Below, piece by piece: positions 9,507 through 18,427 of a DNA stretch of 64,000 bases. Under the pieces are notes generated by a model. The model was not told the origin of the DNA and made no database searches. It saw only the letters and a program-made list of their open reading frames with translations. A program made the position numbers and the translations under genes. Source of the DNA: an uncultured Lachnospiraceae bacterium (GTDB taxonomy: Bacteria; Bacillota; Clostridia; Lachnospirales; Lachnospiraceae); NCBI GenBank assembly GCA_958428365.1, contig CAUAFT010000001.1, forward strand, positions 1 to 64,000, given 5' to 3'. Each line of letters opens with the position of its first letter. Position 1 is the stretch's first letter.

Positions 9507-9614
9507 CTAAAACCCACTGAAAAATGCCAACACTCCCGCAAGAACGGCGATCAACGCCAAAAACAGCACCATATAGGCAATGGCTGCCCCGTGTTCTTCA
9601 ATGATCTTTTCCAT
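9507..9614 (-). CDS. Miniature pilin-like peptide (35 aa), EHGA-type, copy 2
   Basis: The 35-residue peptide begins MEKIIEEHGAAIAYMV and is followed by one long hydrophobic helix ending in FFSGF. Its ATG overlaps the stop codon of the TadE-like gene by one base (TAATG), which shows translational coupling, and GAGGGGG lies about 11 nt upstream. It matches the N-terminal pattern of the other two mini-peptides. It is the shortest of the three and has almost no soluble tail, so it could be a core fibre subunit or a small membrane partner of the secretion platform. The 140-bp gap downstream, to copy 3, holds no further gene that I can support. Confidence 0.75.
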   Translation of the reverse strand: MEKIIEEHGAAIAYMVLFLALIAVLAGVLAFFSGF

Positions 9615-10006
9615 TAGTTTACATACCCCCTCACTGTGTGCTGGTTCCTGACGCCCAGGATGGGGATGGTATAGTCATAGGTCATGACCATTTCCACGCA
9701 CTCCGTGTTTTGGGTATCTCCTACCGTTCCTGCTCCATCCCCGTCGCCATAACTGACCTGCCGCGGCGTTCCCTCTCCCCGGTCATAAATGGTCACGGTC
9801 ATCTCGTAACCGTTCTCCGCTGCCTTTTCTCCTGCTTCCTGTATGGCAGCCGCGGAAAAATTGGATTCTGCCACAGTCTGCTTTGCATTGTCCATAAAAT
9901 TCCTCGCACTAGAGGAATCAATCTCTGCCGAAATGACTCCCGCGCAAAGATAAGTGATCATGGCAAAGATGAACACCCCTAAAAATCCTTTGATGAATGC
10001 TTCCAT
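9614..10006 (-). CDS. TadE/DUF4320-like minor pilin
   Basis: The 130-residue product starts at ATG 10006 behind AAGGAG. An N-terminal hydrophobic segment (about 7-27, FLGVFIFAMITYLCAGV) follows a short tail. It continues into an amphipathic helix (SARNFMDNAKQTVAESNFS) and a small beta-rich domain with a Gly/Asp loop (YGDGDGAGTVGD). This layout is that of TadE-like pseudopilins, and the length and end also resemble DUF4320 proteins. It sits between the membrane platform and the mini-pilins, a usual place for minor pilins. The exact family is uncertain. Confidence 0.65.
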   Translation of the reverse strand: MEAFIKGFLGVFIFAMITYLCAGVISAEIDSSSARNFMDNAKQTVAESNFSAAAIQEAGEKAAENGYEMTVTIYDRGEGTPRQVSYGDGDGAGTVGDTQNTECVEMVMTYDYTIPILGVRNQHTVRGYVN

Positions 10007-10021
10007 AACGGACTCCTTTCT

Positions 10022-11437
10022 TTACAGCATGTTTCCAATGCTTCCATACAATGTCAGCATGACCAGCGCCAGATCTGCCATAATCTTAAGACCGGATGGC
10101 AGCACCGGAAGAAAAAGATATCCCATCATCCCTGCCACCCGGTTATCGTTTTTGATCTTTTCACTCTGCAAGGTCATGGCATTGTTCTTCTCAATTACTG
10201 TAAGCATCTGCTCATCCACGTTTCCTCCTGTGCCGGAGCTGATGGAATACAATAACTTCATAGCTTCCTGTACCTTTGGTACATCATATCCCTCTAAAAA
10301 AGCAAAGTACGGCGCAGATCCGGTGGGATCTTCTTTTAACTCCTCGCACAGCTTCTTTACCGGATACTGTAAGGATGCCGGAACCTTTTCCATAGACAGG
10401 TAGACAGCTCCCTGAACACTCTCTGTCCTAAGAAGCAGGATGACATGGAACATCCATCTTGGAAAATCCCGCTCCACTTCCCGTTTGATCCTCTTTTTTC
10501 TCATAACATAATCCAGTGTATGCTGGTTCAATAACAAAACCGTAACGGCAAGCCCGATAGACAAAAGAACCAAGGACCTTTTCGTCAAAAATAGGACAAT
10601 GGTCAGAATCATCGGGACAGCCGCCCATTTGATGCTGGTGCGCATTTCTTTTGCCGGATCATACTCTTCCACGAAACGATAGTCTGCTTCCACTTTTTCC
10701 GGCGTCCTCTCTTCGATCGGTTCCAACCAGTCCGTAGCATTCTTTTTTAATACGGCGCGGGTCATGAACAGGAGCAACGCTATCTCCACGACCACGGCAA
10801 TCCGTTCCGCTGTATGTCCCATAACGTTCATCTCTTCCGGAAGGAAAAACATCATGGCCTCCGATACCGTAAACAGCAGTACAAAAGACATCAGCACGGA
10901 AAAGAGCATATTCTTCTTTTCACTCCGGCACTGCTCCACGGAATCCGTCCAGGCATTTCTGCGGCTCTCTAAGACGCTGACTGCCTGGGATGCATCCCCT
11001 CCCTGTTCCTGGCTTCGCAGGAAGAAGCTGTGCATTAATTCCATCTGTTCACAGCCATAACCTTCTTCCACAATCCCCAAAGCCTGTTCCGCAGCATCCG
11101 CCTTTGCATCCTTCTTCTCAATTTCATCTACTGCCCTTTGTATGGTTTCTTTCATGTTTCCTTCTGAAAAAAGCGCCAACGTCTCCTTCAAAGATGGATA
11201 AATACGACGATTCTTTTTAAAGGAGCTTTCCATCTGCTCCATATAGAGACACGCCTGGGCGTAACGGAAATAAGCTTCCTTCTCTTTATCTATATACTTT
11301 TGGAACGAGGGAAGGAAGCAAAAGACCAGGATCCCCAATATTGTGCCGTAAAATATCCCCAGACGGCAGATACTTCCCAACACAAAACCTGTCAAAACCG
11401 CCGCCATAATATACTGTAATTTCAGATATTTTTTCAT
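10022..11437 (-). CDS. Fused TadB-TadC-like inner-membrane platform (two T2SF-type halves)
   Basis: The 471-residue protein has membrane segments near 10-45, 180-215, 268-310 and 445-470. Two helical cytoplasmic halves separate them: residues about 55-180 and about 315-440. The second (ERDFPRWMFHVILLLRTES to the end) is a clear type II secretion F-type domain, and the first is a more divergent copy. Canonical Tad loci encode TadB and TadC as separate proteins of about 300 residues, so this looks like one polypeptide doing both jobs. The gene overlaps the ATPase stop codon by 4 bp (ATGA), which fits a platform-ATPase pair. The protein would convert ATPase motion into pilin extraction. Confidence 0.75.
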   Translation of the reverse strand: MKKYLKLQYIMAAVLTGFVLGSICRLGIFYGTILGILVFCFLPSFQKYIDKEKEAYFRYAQACLYMEQMESSFKKNRRIYPSLKETLALFSEGNMKETIQRAVDEIEKKDAKADAAEQALGIVEEGYGCEQMELMHSFFLRSQEQGGDASQAVSVLESRRNAWTDSVEQCRSEKKNMLFSVLMSFVLLFTVSEAMMFFLPEEMNVMGHTAERIAVVVEIALLLFMTRAVLKKNATDWLEPIEERTPEKVEADYRFVEEYDPAKEMRTSIKWAAVPMILTIVLFLTKRSLVLLSIGLAVTVLLLNQHTLDYVMRKKRIKREVERDFPRWMFHVILLLRTESVQGAVYLSMEKVPASLQYPVKKLCEELKEDPTGSAPYFAFLEGYDVPKVQEAMKLLYSISSGTGGNVDEQMLTVIEKNNAMTLQSEKIKNDNRVAGMMGYLFLPVLPSGLKIMADLALVMLTLYGSIGNML

Positions 11438-12585
11438 GCGCTGATCTCCCTTCTATCCTTTAACAGATTTCGTATCTCTCCCTTCTGCATAAGTTCTCTC
11501 TTCTCTGCTTTGATTCTATCCTCCGCTTCTCTGCTGTAAAAAGGATCCTCAATTCCTGCTTTTTCCATCTTTACCCGGATATTTTCCGGAATGACATTTT
11601 CCTTGTCCCGGACGAGTTTTCCGCTTCGCACCATCAAATTGCAGATATTTTTGTGGTTCTCACGGGAAAAAAATCCAATCTGGCTGATATAGCGTTCCGT
11701 TTTTTCCAGATCCGCATGATATCTGGTATCCAGCAAAATTCCTACATCCATTCCGACGTAGACGTCGTTTGCCAGCCGCTCCGCATCCTGGCGGCTCGGC
11801 ATCATGTTCAGGATGCGATCTGGTATCTTTCTGACATCGTCCGTATGCAGGGTAGTAAAACCCGTGATTCCTGTTGTCCAGCATTCCACCAGCTGTTTTA
11901 CCTCCACGGATCTCGCCTCCGAGAGCATGACCCGGTTCGGATTCATACGAAGTACCTCTTTCAATGCATCCTCATAGGAAAAATGTTCATTCACCCGCAA
12001 TTCCACGCAATCTTTTCCCGGATTGATCTCCCGGTAATGCACCTCTCTGGTATCCTCCACCGTGATAACCTTCTGTTCCGGTGGGATAAAAATAGTTAAA
12101 AATTTTGCGCACTCCGTCTTCCCGACTCCCGGCTCCCCGCAAAACACCATGTTGAGCTTTGCTTTCACACAATTTGCCAACAGATGTAACACCTCCTCCT
12201 CACAATAATGTTCCTTCAGGGCAGAAAGAGGCGTGATCCTCTGTACGGTGGGCGTTTTTCGAATGCAGATACAGAGTCCGGATACCGCGACTGCATCGTG
12301 AAGTACTGTGATACGCAGATCCTCCGTCTCGGCTTCAATAATATTGTCAATAGGATTCAAATTCCTTCCCACCAGGTTTCCCACGTTCTGCGCAAATCCC
12401 CGAATAAATCCATCATTAAGCTGTTCTGTGATTCCGGGTTCCGCGACTCTGCGTCTCCTGTTAAAAATATCCTTGACCCACAACTCCTGTCCGTTATAAT
12501 CAATGTCCGTAATGTTTTTATCATTTAAAAAAGGCAGAAACGGACCAAATTGAGCGTCTGATAACATGAATCTTTCTGTTTCCAT
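11434..12585 (-). CDS. CpaF/TadA-type secretion ATPase
   Basis: This is a hexameric VirB11-like ATPase that powers pilus or fibre export at the cytoplasmic face. The 383-residue product has an N-terminal domain (1-130) and the ATPase core. The core shows Walker A GEPGVGKTECAKF (about 165), an Asp-box region (VITVEDTREVHY), a Walker B-type segment (RVMLSEARSVEVKQ) and the His box TGITGFTTLHTDD. It lacks the long N-terminal extension of some TadA proteins and ends in a charged helix. It is the second gene of the operon, after mini-pilin copy 1. A conjugation ATPase is the alternative, but the neighbours favour a Tad-like system. Confidence 0.85.
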   Translation of the reverse strand: METERFMLSDAQFGPFLPFLNDKNITDIDYNGQELWVKDIFNRRRRVAEPGITEQLNDGFIRGFAQNVGNLVGRNLNPIDNIIEAETEDLRITVLHDAVAVSGLCICIRKTPTVQRITPLSALKEHYCEEEVLHLLANCVKAKLNMVFCGEPGVGKTECAKFLTIFIPPEQKVITVEDTREVHYREINPGKDCVELRVNEHFSYEDALKEVLRMNPNRVMLSEARSVEVKQLVECWTTGITGFTTLHTDDVRKIPDRILNMMPSRQDAERLANDVYVGMDVGILLDTRYHADLEKTERYISQIGFFSRENHKNICNLMVRSGKLVRDKENVIPENIRVKMEKAGIEDPFYSREAEDRIKAEKRELMQKGEIRNLLKDRREISA

Positions 12586-12674
12586 GATCTGGTTCCTTTC
12601 TAAAAAAATGTGCTTTTAAGAAAGGCGGTATCTCTACCGCCCTGCATTTCAGTTTATAACGGTTCTTTCCGTGC

Positions 12675-12842
12675 TTAGAATCCAGCTGCGCTCTGCGCCT
12701 CGCTTCCAAAGGAATCGATCAGAGCCTCAAAAAGATTCTGGATAAAATCTCCCTTTCCGATGGCAACGATAGCTGCGATAAAGATAATAATTAATGCAGC
12801 AGTAATCAACGCTCCGCCGTGCTCTTCTAAAAGTGTTCGCAT
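12675..12842 (-). CDS. Miniature pilin-like peptide (55 aa), EHGG-type, copy 1
   Basis: This is the first gene of the operon. It has the best ribosome site of the region (GGGAGGT, 9 nt before ATG 12842), as expected for an abundant fibre subunit. The peptide begins MRTLLEEHGGALITAALI, has one hydrophobic helix and ends in a polar tail (LIDSFGSEAQSAAGF). It shares the EHG[GA] N-terminus with the other two mini-peptides. By size it resembles an Flp pilin, and I infer that it is the major subunit. A leader cut after HG would leave GALITAAL at the mature N-terminus, without the Glu5 of classic type IV pilins. Confidence 0.8.
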   Translation of the reverse strand: MRTLLEEHGGALITAALIIIFIAAIVAIGKGDFIQNLFEALIDSFGSEAQSAAGF

Positions 12843-12964
12843 ACTTTTTTACCTCCCATATTCAGTTATAAAGTTTGGAAATAATTGATTTTTTAAGATT
12901 TTTGATAAGAAAATTTAGATTGGGATAAATATAAACTTATAAAAATATAAATTTGATATTTTTG

Positions 12965-12993
12965 ATTATAGTCTATGATCTGAATTATGTCAA
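12965..12993 (-). promoter_or_regulatory. Consensus sigma-A promoter of the pilus-like operon
   Basis: On the minus strand a perfect TTGACA (12988-12993) and a perfect TATAAT (12965-12970) are separated by 17 bp. Transcription would start near 12957, giving a 5' leader of about 115 nt before the first mini-pilin. A full-consensus promoter suggests high expression or control by a repressor or leader rather than by an activator. Confidence 0.9.
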
Positions 12994-13029
12994 TATGAAG
13001 AACGACCGATTTTATGAAAGTTCCCGCCC

Positions 13030-13077
13030 GTATCAGATGCCATGTATCTCCAAAAGATATAATATGACATCCGATAC
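13030..13077. repeat. Imperfect 48-nt inverted repeat between pilZ and the pilus promoter
   Basis: The outer arms are GTATC-x-GATG-x-CAT, mirrored as ATG-x-CATC-x-GATAC, with a short loop around CCAAAAG. There is no U-tract, so it is a weak terminator candidate for the pilZ transcript. It could equally be a protein-binding site 40 bp upstream of the pilus -35 box. Confidence 0.6.
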
Positions 13078-13118
13078 TGCAGATCTCATACTTCACAGGC
13101 AGGATACACTTTCGTTTT

Positions 13119-13457
13119 TTACAGATCGTTGAAAATCTGATAGATATCAATCTTCAATGCGTCCGTATCCGTCATTCCTACAAAGATTCCCCCATACCGG
13201 TACCCCTCTTCCGTCTCTTCCATGCGGACTATTTTGACCACAACATCAATGATCTCTTTGGTCCAGATCTGGATCTTTGTATTATAATGGGCGTCTGTCT
13301 CCAGCTTCTGCGCCGACTTAAAGCCGATTCCCGATCTGGAAATATCCACAACATCCACATGGGAATATTTCAGGGTGGTGATCCCCTCTTCGTCCAAACG
13401 CTCCAGTTCAATTGATACGTCCAGTTCCAGTCTTTTGTGTCTTCTTTTCTCCTGCAT
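13119..13457 (-). CDS. PilZ-domain protein (c-di-GMP receptor candidate)
   Basis: I prefer ATG 13457 (GGAGAAGGAAAAGA upstream) to the in-frame GTG at 13484. The 112-residue product is a single PilZ domain. The c-di-GMP-binding motif RxxxR is present at the N-terminus (RRHKR), and the D/N-x-S-x-x-G motif is present as DISRSGIG. It lies downstream of queA and just upstream of the separately promoted pilus-like operon. By analogy with other PilZ proteins near pilus genes it may tune assembly in response to c-di-GMP, but this link is inferred from position only. Confidence 0.85.
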   Translation of the reverse strand: MQEKRRHKRLELDVSIELERLDEEGITTLKYSHVDVVDISRSGIGFKSAQKLETDAHYNTKIQIWTKEIIDVVVKIVRMEETEEGYRYGGIFVGMTDTDALKIDIYQIFNDL

Positions 13458-13513
13458 TCTTTTCCTTCTCCTCTTTTTGCCCACTGCCTGTTATCTCTGT
13501 AACAGACAAAACC

Positions 13514-14548
13514 TTATTTTTTGTCAGTGATAAACATAGCGTCTCCAAAACTGAAGAAACGATATCGTTCTCTCACAGCCTCCTCATATGCCGTAAGAAT
13601 ATGTTCCCTTCCTGCCAGAGCCGAGACAAGCATCAGCAAAGTAGACTCCGGCAGATGAAAGTTCGTGATCAGCGCATCCAGAATCTTAAACCGATACCCC
13701 GGATAAATAAAGATATCCGTCCATCCGCTGGAAGCCTCAATGGTTCCGTCCTCCTTCGCCGCCGACTCAATCGTCCGACAACTTGTGGTTCCAACACAGA
13801 TGACACGCCCTCCGTTTTTCTTTGTCTCATTGATAAGCTCTGCCGCCTTTTCGTCAATCATATAGAACTCCGAATGCATATGGTGATCCAGTACATTTTC
13901 CACTTTTACCGGACGGAAGGTTCCAAGCCCCACATGGAGGGTTACTTCCGCAATCTGAATGCCCTTTTCCCGAATCTGCTCCAAAAGCTCCGGCGTGAAA
14001 TGCAGCCCTGCCGTGGGCGCCGCCGCCGAACCGTCGTATTTGGCATAGACGGTCTGATAACGATTCTTGTCCTTTAGCTGATGCGTGATGTAAGGCGGCA
14101 GCGGCATCTGTCCCAACTGATCCAAAATCTCCTCAAAGATCCCTTCATAAGAAAACCGGATCAACCGATTTCCCTCTTCCACCACATCAATAACTTCTCC
14201 CACCAAAAGCCCGTCTCCAAATAGAATCTTTGTCCCCGGCTTTGCCTTTTTTCCCGGTTTTACAAGGGTCTCCCAGACGTCGTTTTCCCGCCGCTTTAAG
14301 AGAAGGATCTCAATATGCGCCTCCGTCCCCTCTTTGATTCCGTAAAGTCTCGCCGGAATTACCTTGGTATTATTCAGTACAAGGCAGTCCCCCGGATTCA
14401 GGTAGGAAATGATATCCTTAAAAATCTTATGCTCCATCTCCCCCGTCTCTTTGTCCAGAACCAGCAGTCTGGAACTGGAACGATCCTCCAGCGGATCCTG
14501 GGCGATCAGCTCCTGTGGAAGATCAAAATAAAAATCCTTAACGTCCAT
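13514..14548 (-). CDS. queA: S-adenosylmethionine:tRNA ribosyltransferase-isomerase QueA
   Basis: QueA transfers the ribosyl part of SAM to preQ1 at tRNA position 34, forming epoxyqueuosine. The 344-residue length is typical. Family hallmarks are the start ([22 protein letters not shown]), [33 protein letters not shown] and the C-terminal [15 protein letters not shown]. The start codon follows TTGAGGAGTAAG. It lies 85 bp downstream of pheT and 56 bp upstream of pilZ on the same strand, so it may be co-transcribed with them. Confidence 0.95.
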   Translation of the reverse strand: MDVKDFYFDLPQELIAQDPLEDRSSSRLLVLDKETGEMEHKIFKDIISYLNPGDCLVLNNTKVIPARLYGIKEGTEAHIEILLLKRRENDVWETLVKPGKKAKPGTKILFGDGLLVGEVIDVVEEGNRLIRFSYEGIFEEILDQLGQMPLPPYITHQLKDKNRYQTVYAKYDGSAAAPTAGLHFTPELLEQIREKGIQIAEVTLHVGLGTFRPVKVENVLDHHMHSEFYMIDEKAAELINETKKNGGRVICVGTTSCRTIESAAKEDGTIEASSGWTDIFIYPGYRFKILDALITNFHLPESTLLMLVSALAGREHILTAYEEAVRERYRFFSFGDAMFITDKK

Positions 14549-14559
14549 TCTTACTCCTC

Positions 14560-14619
14560 AAAAGGGCAGGAGCCGACATGAATCGAAAATCTCAGAAATT
14601 CTTATCCCCTGCCCTTTTT
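14560..14619 (-). terminator. Long-loop hairpin between pheT and queA
   Basis: The 11-12 bp arms AAAAGGGCAGG / CCTGCCCTTTT enclose a loop of about 35 nt. On the minus strand it ends in CCCTTTT, right before the queA ribosome site. It may be a partial terminator that sets queA expression relative to pheST. Confidence 0.5.
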
Positions 14620-14633
14620 ATTATATATCACAA

Positions 14634-17054
14634 TTATTTACGAAGCTCAATTCCCATCTCTTCGAGCTTTTTCAAAATCTTGTTCATACCGTTCTGGATA
14701 TCCGCATCTTCCAGAGTCTTATCTTTGGCACGGAAGGTCAGGGTATAGGCAAGGGACTTGAAGCCTCTCTTGATCTGCGCCCCCTCATATACGTCAAAGA
14801 GCGCATAGCTTTCCAGATACTGTCCGCCTTTTTCCTCAAATACCTTTTCAATATCGCCCGCTAAGACTTCCTTTGGCACCACCATGGATAAATCACGGGT
14901 TACGGCAGGGAACTTGGCAATTCCCTGATATTTTCTGTCAAAGGTGGCAAATTCCACGATATAAGGCATATCTAAAACAGCTACATAAACACGGTCCTTG
15001 ATGGCATAGCTGTTTGCCACGATCGGATGTACCTCTCCAAGGTAACCAACTACAGTTCCATCATAGACGATCTCCGCCTGACGTCCCGGATGTAAGAACG
15101 GCTTCTTATTGTTCGGATCATATTCACATTTTTTGTGCATACCCACTTTATCAAAGAACTCTTCCACCACGCCTTTCATGGTAAAGAAATCTCCGTCTCC
15201 GTACATTCCAAGGGTGAACTGCATTCTCTCCTCCGGAAGCTCCGTTACCGGAACCTGTTTTGGAAGATAGATATTTCCCAGCTCATAGAGTCTGACATTC
15301 TGATTTCTTCTATTATAGTTGGTGGAGAGAGAGGTCAGCATTCCATTCAGGGAAATGGTTCTCATGATACTGAAATCTTCTCCCAGAGGGTTGGTGATAA
15401 CCACCGTTTTGCGAAGAGGACTGTCTTTTTCTATCAATAATTTATCAAATACCTTCGGACTCTCAAAGGAATACGTCATTGCCTGTGAAAAACCGCAAAA
15501 TTCTGCGATATCTCTCGCCACCTCTTCCACACGGAGCTTAAAGGAAAGTTTTCCCGTGGTTGCCTCTCCGCTTGGCAAAGAGGTTGGGATCTTGTCATAT
15601 CCATAGAAACGCGCCACCTCTTCCGCAAGGTCCGCGTCGCACTCCAGATCCTGTCTCCAGGATGGAACGATCACTTCGTTCTTCTCCTTATCATATCCCA
15701 GACCCAGCATTTCAAAATAGGAGAGCATGGTATCGGCATCGATATCTGTTCCCAATAATTTATTGTATTTTTCCGGTTCAAACGGAATATTTCTTCCCTC
15801 TTTTACCTTACCATATACGTCAACAACACCGCCTACCACTTCTCCGGCTCCTAACTCTTCTACTAACTGGCAGGCACGATTGATGGCGTCCATTGCGTTT
15901 TTCGGATCTAATCCCTTTTCAAATTTTCCTGAAGCGTCAGTGCGAAGCCCTACTTTTTTTGAAGAGAGACGGATATTGGTTCCATCGAAGCAGGCCGCCT
16001 CAAAAAGCATGGTCTTTACGTCGTCTGTAATCATGGAATTTTCTCCACCCATGATACCTGCAATACCTACAGCTTTTTTGCCATCGCAGATCATCAGAAC
16101 AGAATCATCCATGATGCGCTCCTGACCATCCAGAGTCACAAATTTCTGACCCTTTTGTGCTCTCTTTACTACGATCTGTGCATCCTCTATGGTCTCTAAA
16201 TCATAGGCATGCATCGGCTGACCGTATTCTTCCATGACATAGTTGGTAATGTCGACAATATTATTGATCGGACGGATACCGTGGGCTGCCAGTCTTCTCT
16301 GCATCCACTCCGGTGATGGTTCGATTTTGATATTTTTTACTACCCTTGCGGTATATCTTGGGCAAAGCTCCGTATCTTCTACACGGACTTTGATATAGTC
16401 GTTGACATCCTCCTCATTTCCGGTCTCTGTTACCACCGGCGGGGTGAATTTTTTGCGGAAGGTTGCCGCTGCCTCTCTGGCAAGCCCGATCACGCCAAAG
16501 CAGTCCACGCGATTGGATGTGATCTCATACTCGAACACAGAATTACGAAGTCCCAACGCTTCTATTGCATCTGCTCCAACCTCGGCGTCCGCCGGAAAAA
16601 TGTAAATGCCGTACTCCGGCGCCTCCGGGTACATATCTTTTGTGGAACCCAGCTCTTCAATGGAACACATCATTCCATAGGATTCCACGCCCCGCAGCTT
16701 TCCTTTTTTGATCTTCACGCCGCCCGGTGTCTTCTTACCGTCATGGCCTCCTGCCACACGTCCACCGTCTAAGACTACAGGAACCTTATCGCCTTCCTTG
16801 ACATTCGGCGCTCCGGTTACGATCTGTAACAAATCATCCGCTCCCACATTGACCTGGCAGATAATCAACTTATCCGCATCCGGGTGTTTTTCAATCTTCT
16901 CAATCTGTCCGATCACAATCTTATCCAGATCCGCATCCAACTGCTCAAAACATTCCACCTTGGAACCAGACAGAGTCATTGCATCCATATATTCCTGTGC
17001 CGTACATTCCAGATCCGGCACCATTGATTTGATCCATTCTAATGATGTTCTCAT
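14634..17054 (-). CDS. pheT: Phenylalanyl-tRNA synthetase beta subunit
   Basis: The 806-residue length is normal for bacterial PheT. Domains are in the usual order: an N-terminal tRNA-binding (EMAP-like) domain at about 40-150, B3/B4 with the editing region at about 200-400, B5 at about 405-470, the synthetase-like core, and the ferredoxin-fold anticodon-binding domain at the end (KFPAVTRDLSMVVPKEV...FRAKDKTLEDADI). It follows pheS by 18 bp in the same T-box-controlled operon and forms the alpha2-beta2 enzyme that charges tRNA-Phe. Confidence 0.97.
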   Translation of the reverse strand: MRTSLEWIKSMVPDLECTAQEYMDAMTLSGSKVECFEQLDADLDKIVIGQIEKIEKHPDADKLIICQVNVGADDLLQIVTGAPNVKEGDKVPVVLDGGRVAGGHDGKKTPGGVKIKKGKLRGVESYGMMCSIEELGSTKDMYPEAPEYGIYIFPADAEVGADAIEALGLRNSVFEYEITSNRVDCFGVIGLAREAAATFRKKFTPPVVTETGNEEDVNDYIKVRVEDTELCPRYTARVVKNIKIEPSPEWMQRRLAAHGIRPINNIVDITNYVMEEYGQPMHAYDLETIEDAQIVVKRAQKGQKFVTLDGQERIMDDSVLMICDGKKAVGIAGIMGGENSMITDDVKTMLFEAACFDGTNIRLSSKKVGLRTDASGKFEKGLDPKNAMDAINRACQLVEELGAGEVVGGVVDVYGKVKEGRNIPFEPEKYNKLLGTDIDADTMLSYFEMLGLGYDKEKNEVIVPSWRQDLECDADLAEEVARFYGYDKIPTSLPSGEATTGKLSFKLRVEEVARDIAEFCGFSQAMTYSFESPKVFDKLLIEKDSPLRKTVVITNPLGEDFSIMRTISLNGMLTSLSTNYNRRNQNVRLYELGNIYLPKQVPVTELPEERMQFTLGMYGDGDFFTMKGVVEEFFDKVGMHKKCEYDPNNKKPFLHPGRQAEIVYDGTVVGYLGEVHPIVANSYAIKDRVYVAVLDMPYIVEFATFDRKYQGIAKFPAVTRDLSMVVPKEVLAGDIEKVFEEKGGQYLESYALFDVYEGAQIKRGFKSLAYTLTFRAKDKTLEDADIQNGMNKILKKLEEMGIELRK

Positions 17055-17072
17055 TACTATTCTCCTTTTCTT

Positions 17073-18095
17073 TTAGAACTGTTTTAAGAAACGCACATCG
17101 TTTTCATATAAGAGACGCATATCGTCGATCTCGTATTTCAAAAGCGCAATTCGCTCTAAGCCTACGCCAAATGCAAATCCCGAATATTCCTCCGGGTCAA
17201 TGCCGCTCATGCGCAGCACCTTCGGATGTACCATACCACAGCCTAAAATCTCGATCCATCCCTCGCCTTTACAGAAACGGCAACCCTTTCCGCCGCATTT
17301 AAAACAGGTCACATCCATCTCCGCACTCGGCTCCGTGAACGGAAAATGATGGGGACGGAATTTTACCTTCGTATCCTCGCCGAACAATTCCTTTGCGAAC
17401 TCCGCCAGAGTTCCCTTCAAATCCGCAAAAGTAATATTTTTATCGATCACCATACCCTCGATCTGATGGAAGGATGGAGAATGGGTCGCATCCACCTCAT
17501 CAGAACGGAATACCCTTCCCGGTGCGATCATACGGATCGGCAATTTGCCCTGTTCCATCACACGCACCTGAACCGGAGACGTCTGGGTACGCAGCAGAAT
17601 CTTATCATTGATATAAAACGTATCCTGCTCATCCTTCGCCGGATGGTTTGCCGGAATATTAAGTGCCTCAAAGTTATAATAGTCCTCCTCCACTTCCGGA
17701 CCTTCCACAACCTCATACCCCATACCAACAAAAATACGCTCCACCTCTTCCAGCGCAATCGTATTCGGATGGCGGTGTCCCACCTGATTCATCTTAGCCG
17801 GCAGCGTCACATCAATAACCTCTTTCTCCAGACGCTTCTCCATCTCCGCCGCCTCTAACTTCTTCTTCGCCTCTTCCAGCGTCTTCTCAATCGCCTCTCT
17901 CGTCTCATTGACAAGCTGTCCCACCATCGGACGATCCTCAGGACTGACATCCTTCATCCCCTTCAACACAGCCGTCAACTCACCTTTCTTTCCCAAAAAA
18001 GAAACCCGCACATCATTTAAAGAAGACAATTCCTTCGCCTCTTCCATCTGACGCATAGCCTCTTCCCTGATTTTCTGCAACTTCTCTTTCATCAC
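17073..18095 (-). CDS. pheS: Phenylalanyl-tRNA synthetase alpha subunit
   Basis: This is the 340-residue catalytic subunit with an N-terminal coiled coil (about 1-90) and a class II core. Motifs include HPLMQ-like GHRHPNT, motif 2 around [27 protein letters not shown], and motif 3 [24 protein letters not shown] residues near the C-terminus. ATG 18095 follows GGAAGGAGAATAGTG. It is the first gene of the pheST operon behind the T-box leader. Confidence 0.97.
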   Translation of the reverse strand: MMKEKLQKIREEAMRQMEEAKELSSLNDVRVSFLGKKGELTAVLKGMKDVSPEDRPMVGQLVNETREAIEKTLEEAKKKLEAAEMEKRLEKEVIDVTLPAKMNQVGHRHPNTIALEEVERIFVGMGYEVVEGPEVEEDYYNFEALNIPANHPAKDEQDTFYINDKILLRTQTSPVQVRVMEQGKLPIRMIAPGRVFRSDEVDATHSPSFHQIEGMVIDKNITFADLKGTLAEFAKELFGEDTKVKFRPHHFPFTEPSAEMDVTCFKCGGKGCRFCKGEGWIEILGCGMVHPKVLRMSGIDPEEYSGFAFGVGLERIALLKYEIDDMRLLYENDVRFLKQF

Positions 18096-18166
18096 TATTC
18101 TCCTTCCATTTAACCATACAATTTTCTAAACCTTAATCCACGCTCACCCGGAAATTTTTTTAGACA

Positions 18167-18424
18167 GTTGTCCCAGCAATTTGTAAGAATCTGTTTCTGT
18201 CTGTTGTGACTTTGTAGAGGATATTAGATTTTCTTAATGTTCTGCCCAATCCACAGCAATGTCTGGACACGACGTCCAGACAAGGCGCATCCGAGCCATG
18301 GATGGCGAGTATGCGCCGTTTGCGTCCGTCTCCAACACACTCTCTCAGAACATTTAGAAAATCTTATATCCGAAACAGGTCACAACGGACAGAAACAGAT
18401 TCTTACAAATTGCCTCACAACCCA
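18167..18424. repeat. Large palindromic element (about 70-bp imperfect arms) between T-box and pheS
   Basis: The core arms 18176-18210 and 18381-18416 are reverse complements over 34-35 bp with one mismatch. Weaker complementarity carries the arms to 18244 and 18347. The central 100 nt hold two further hairpins: GTCTGGAC / GTCCAGAC, and GGCGCAT / ATGCGCC. Transcribed from the T-box promoter, the whole would fold into one giant hairpin just before pheS. It encodes no protein I can support. A MITE-like insertion or a structured leader RNA are the options. Confidence 0.8.
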
Positions 18425-18427
18425 CCT

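Noticed and set aside
12893..13150. 85-codon minus-strand frame over the pilus promoter region
   Set aside because: It covers a consensus promoter and an inverted repeat, is AT-rich with no ribosome site, and resembles no protein.
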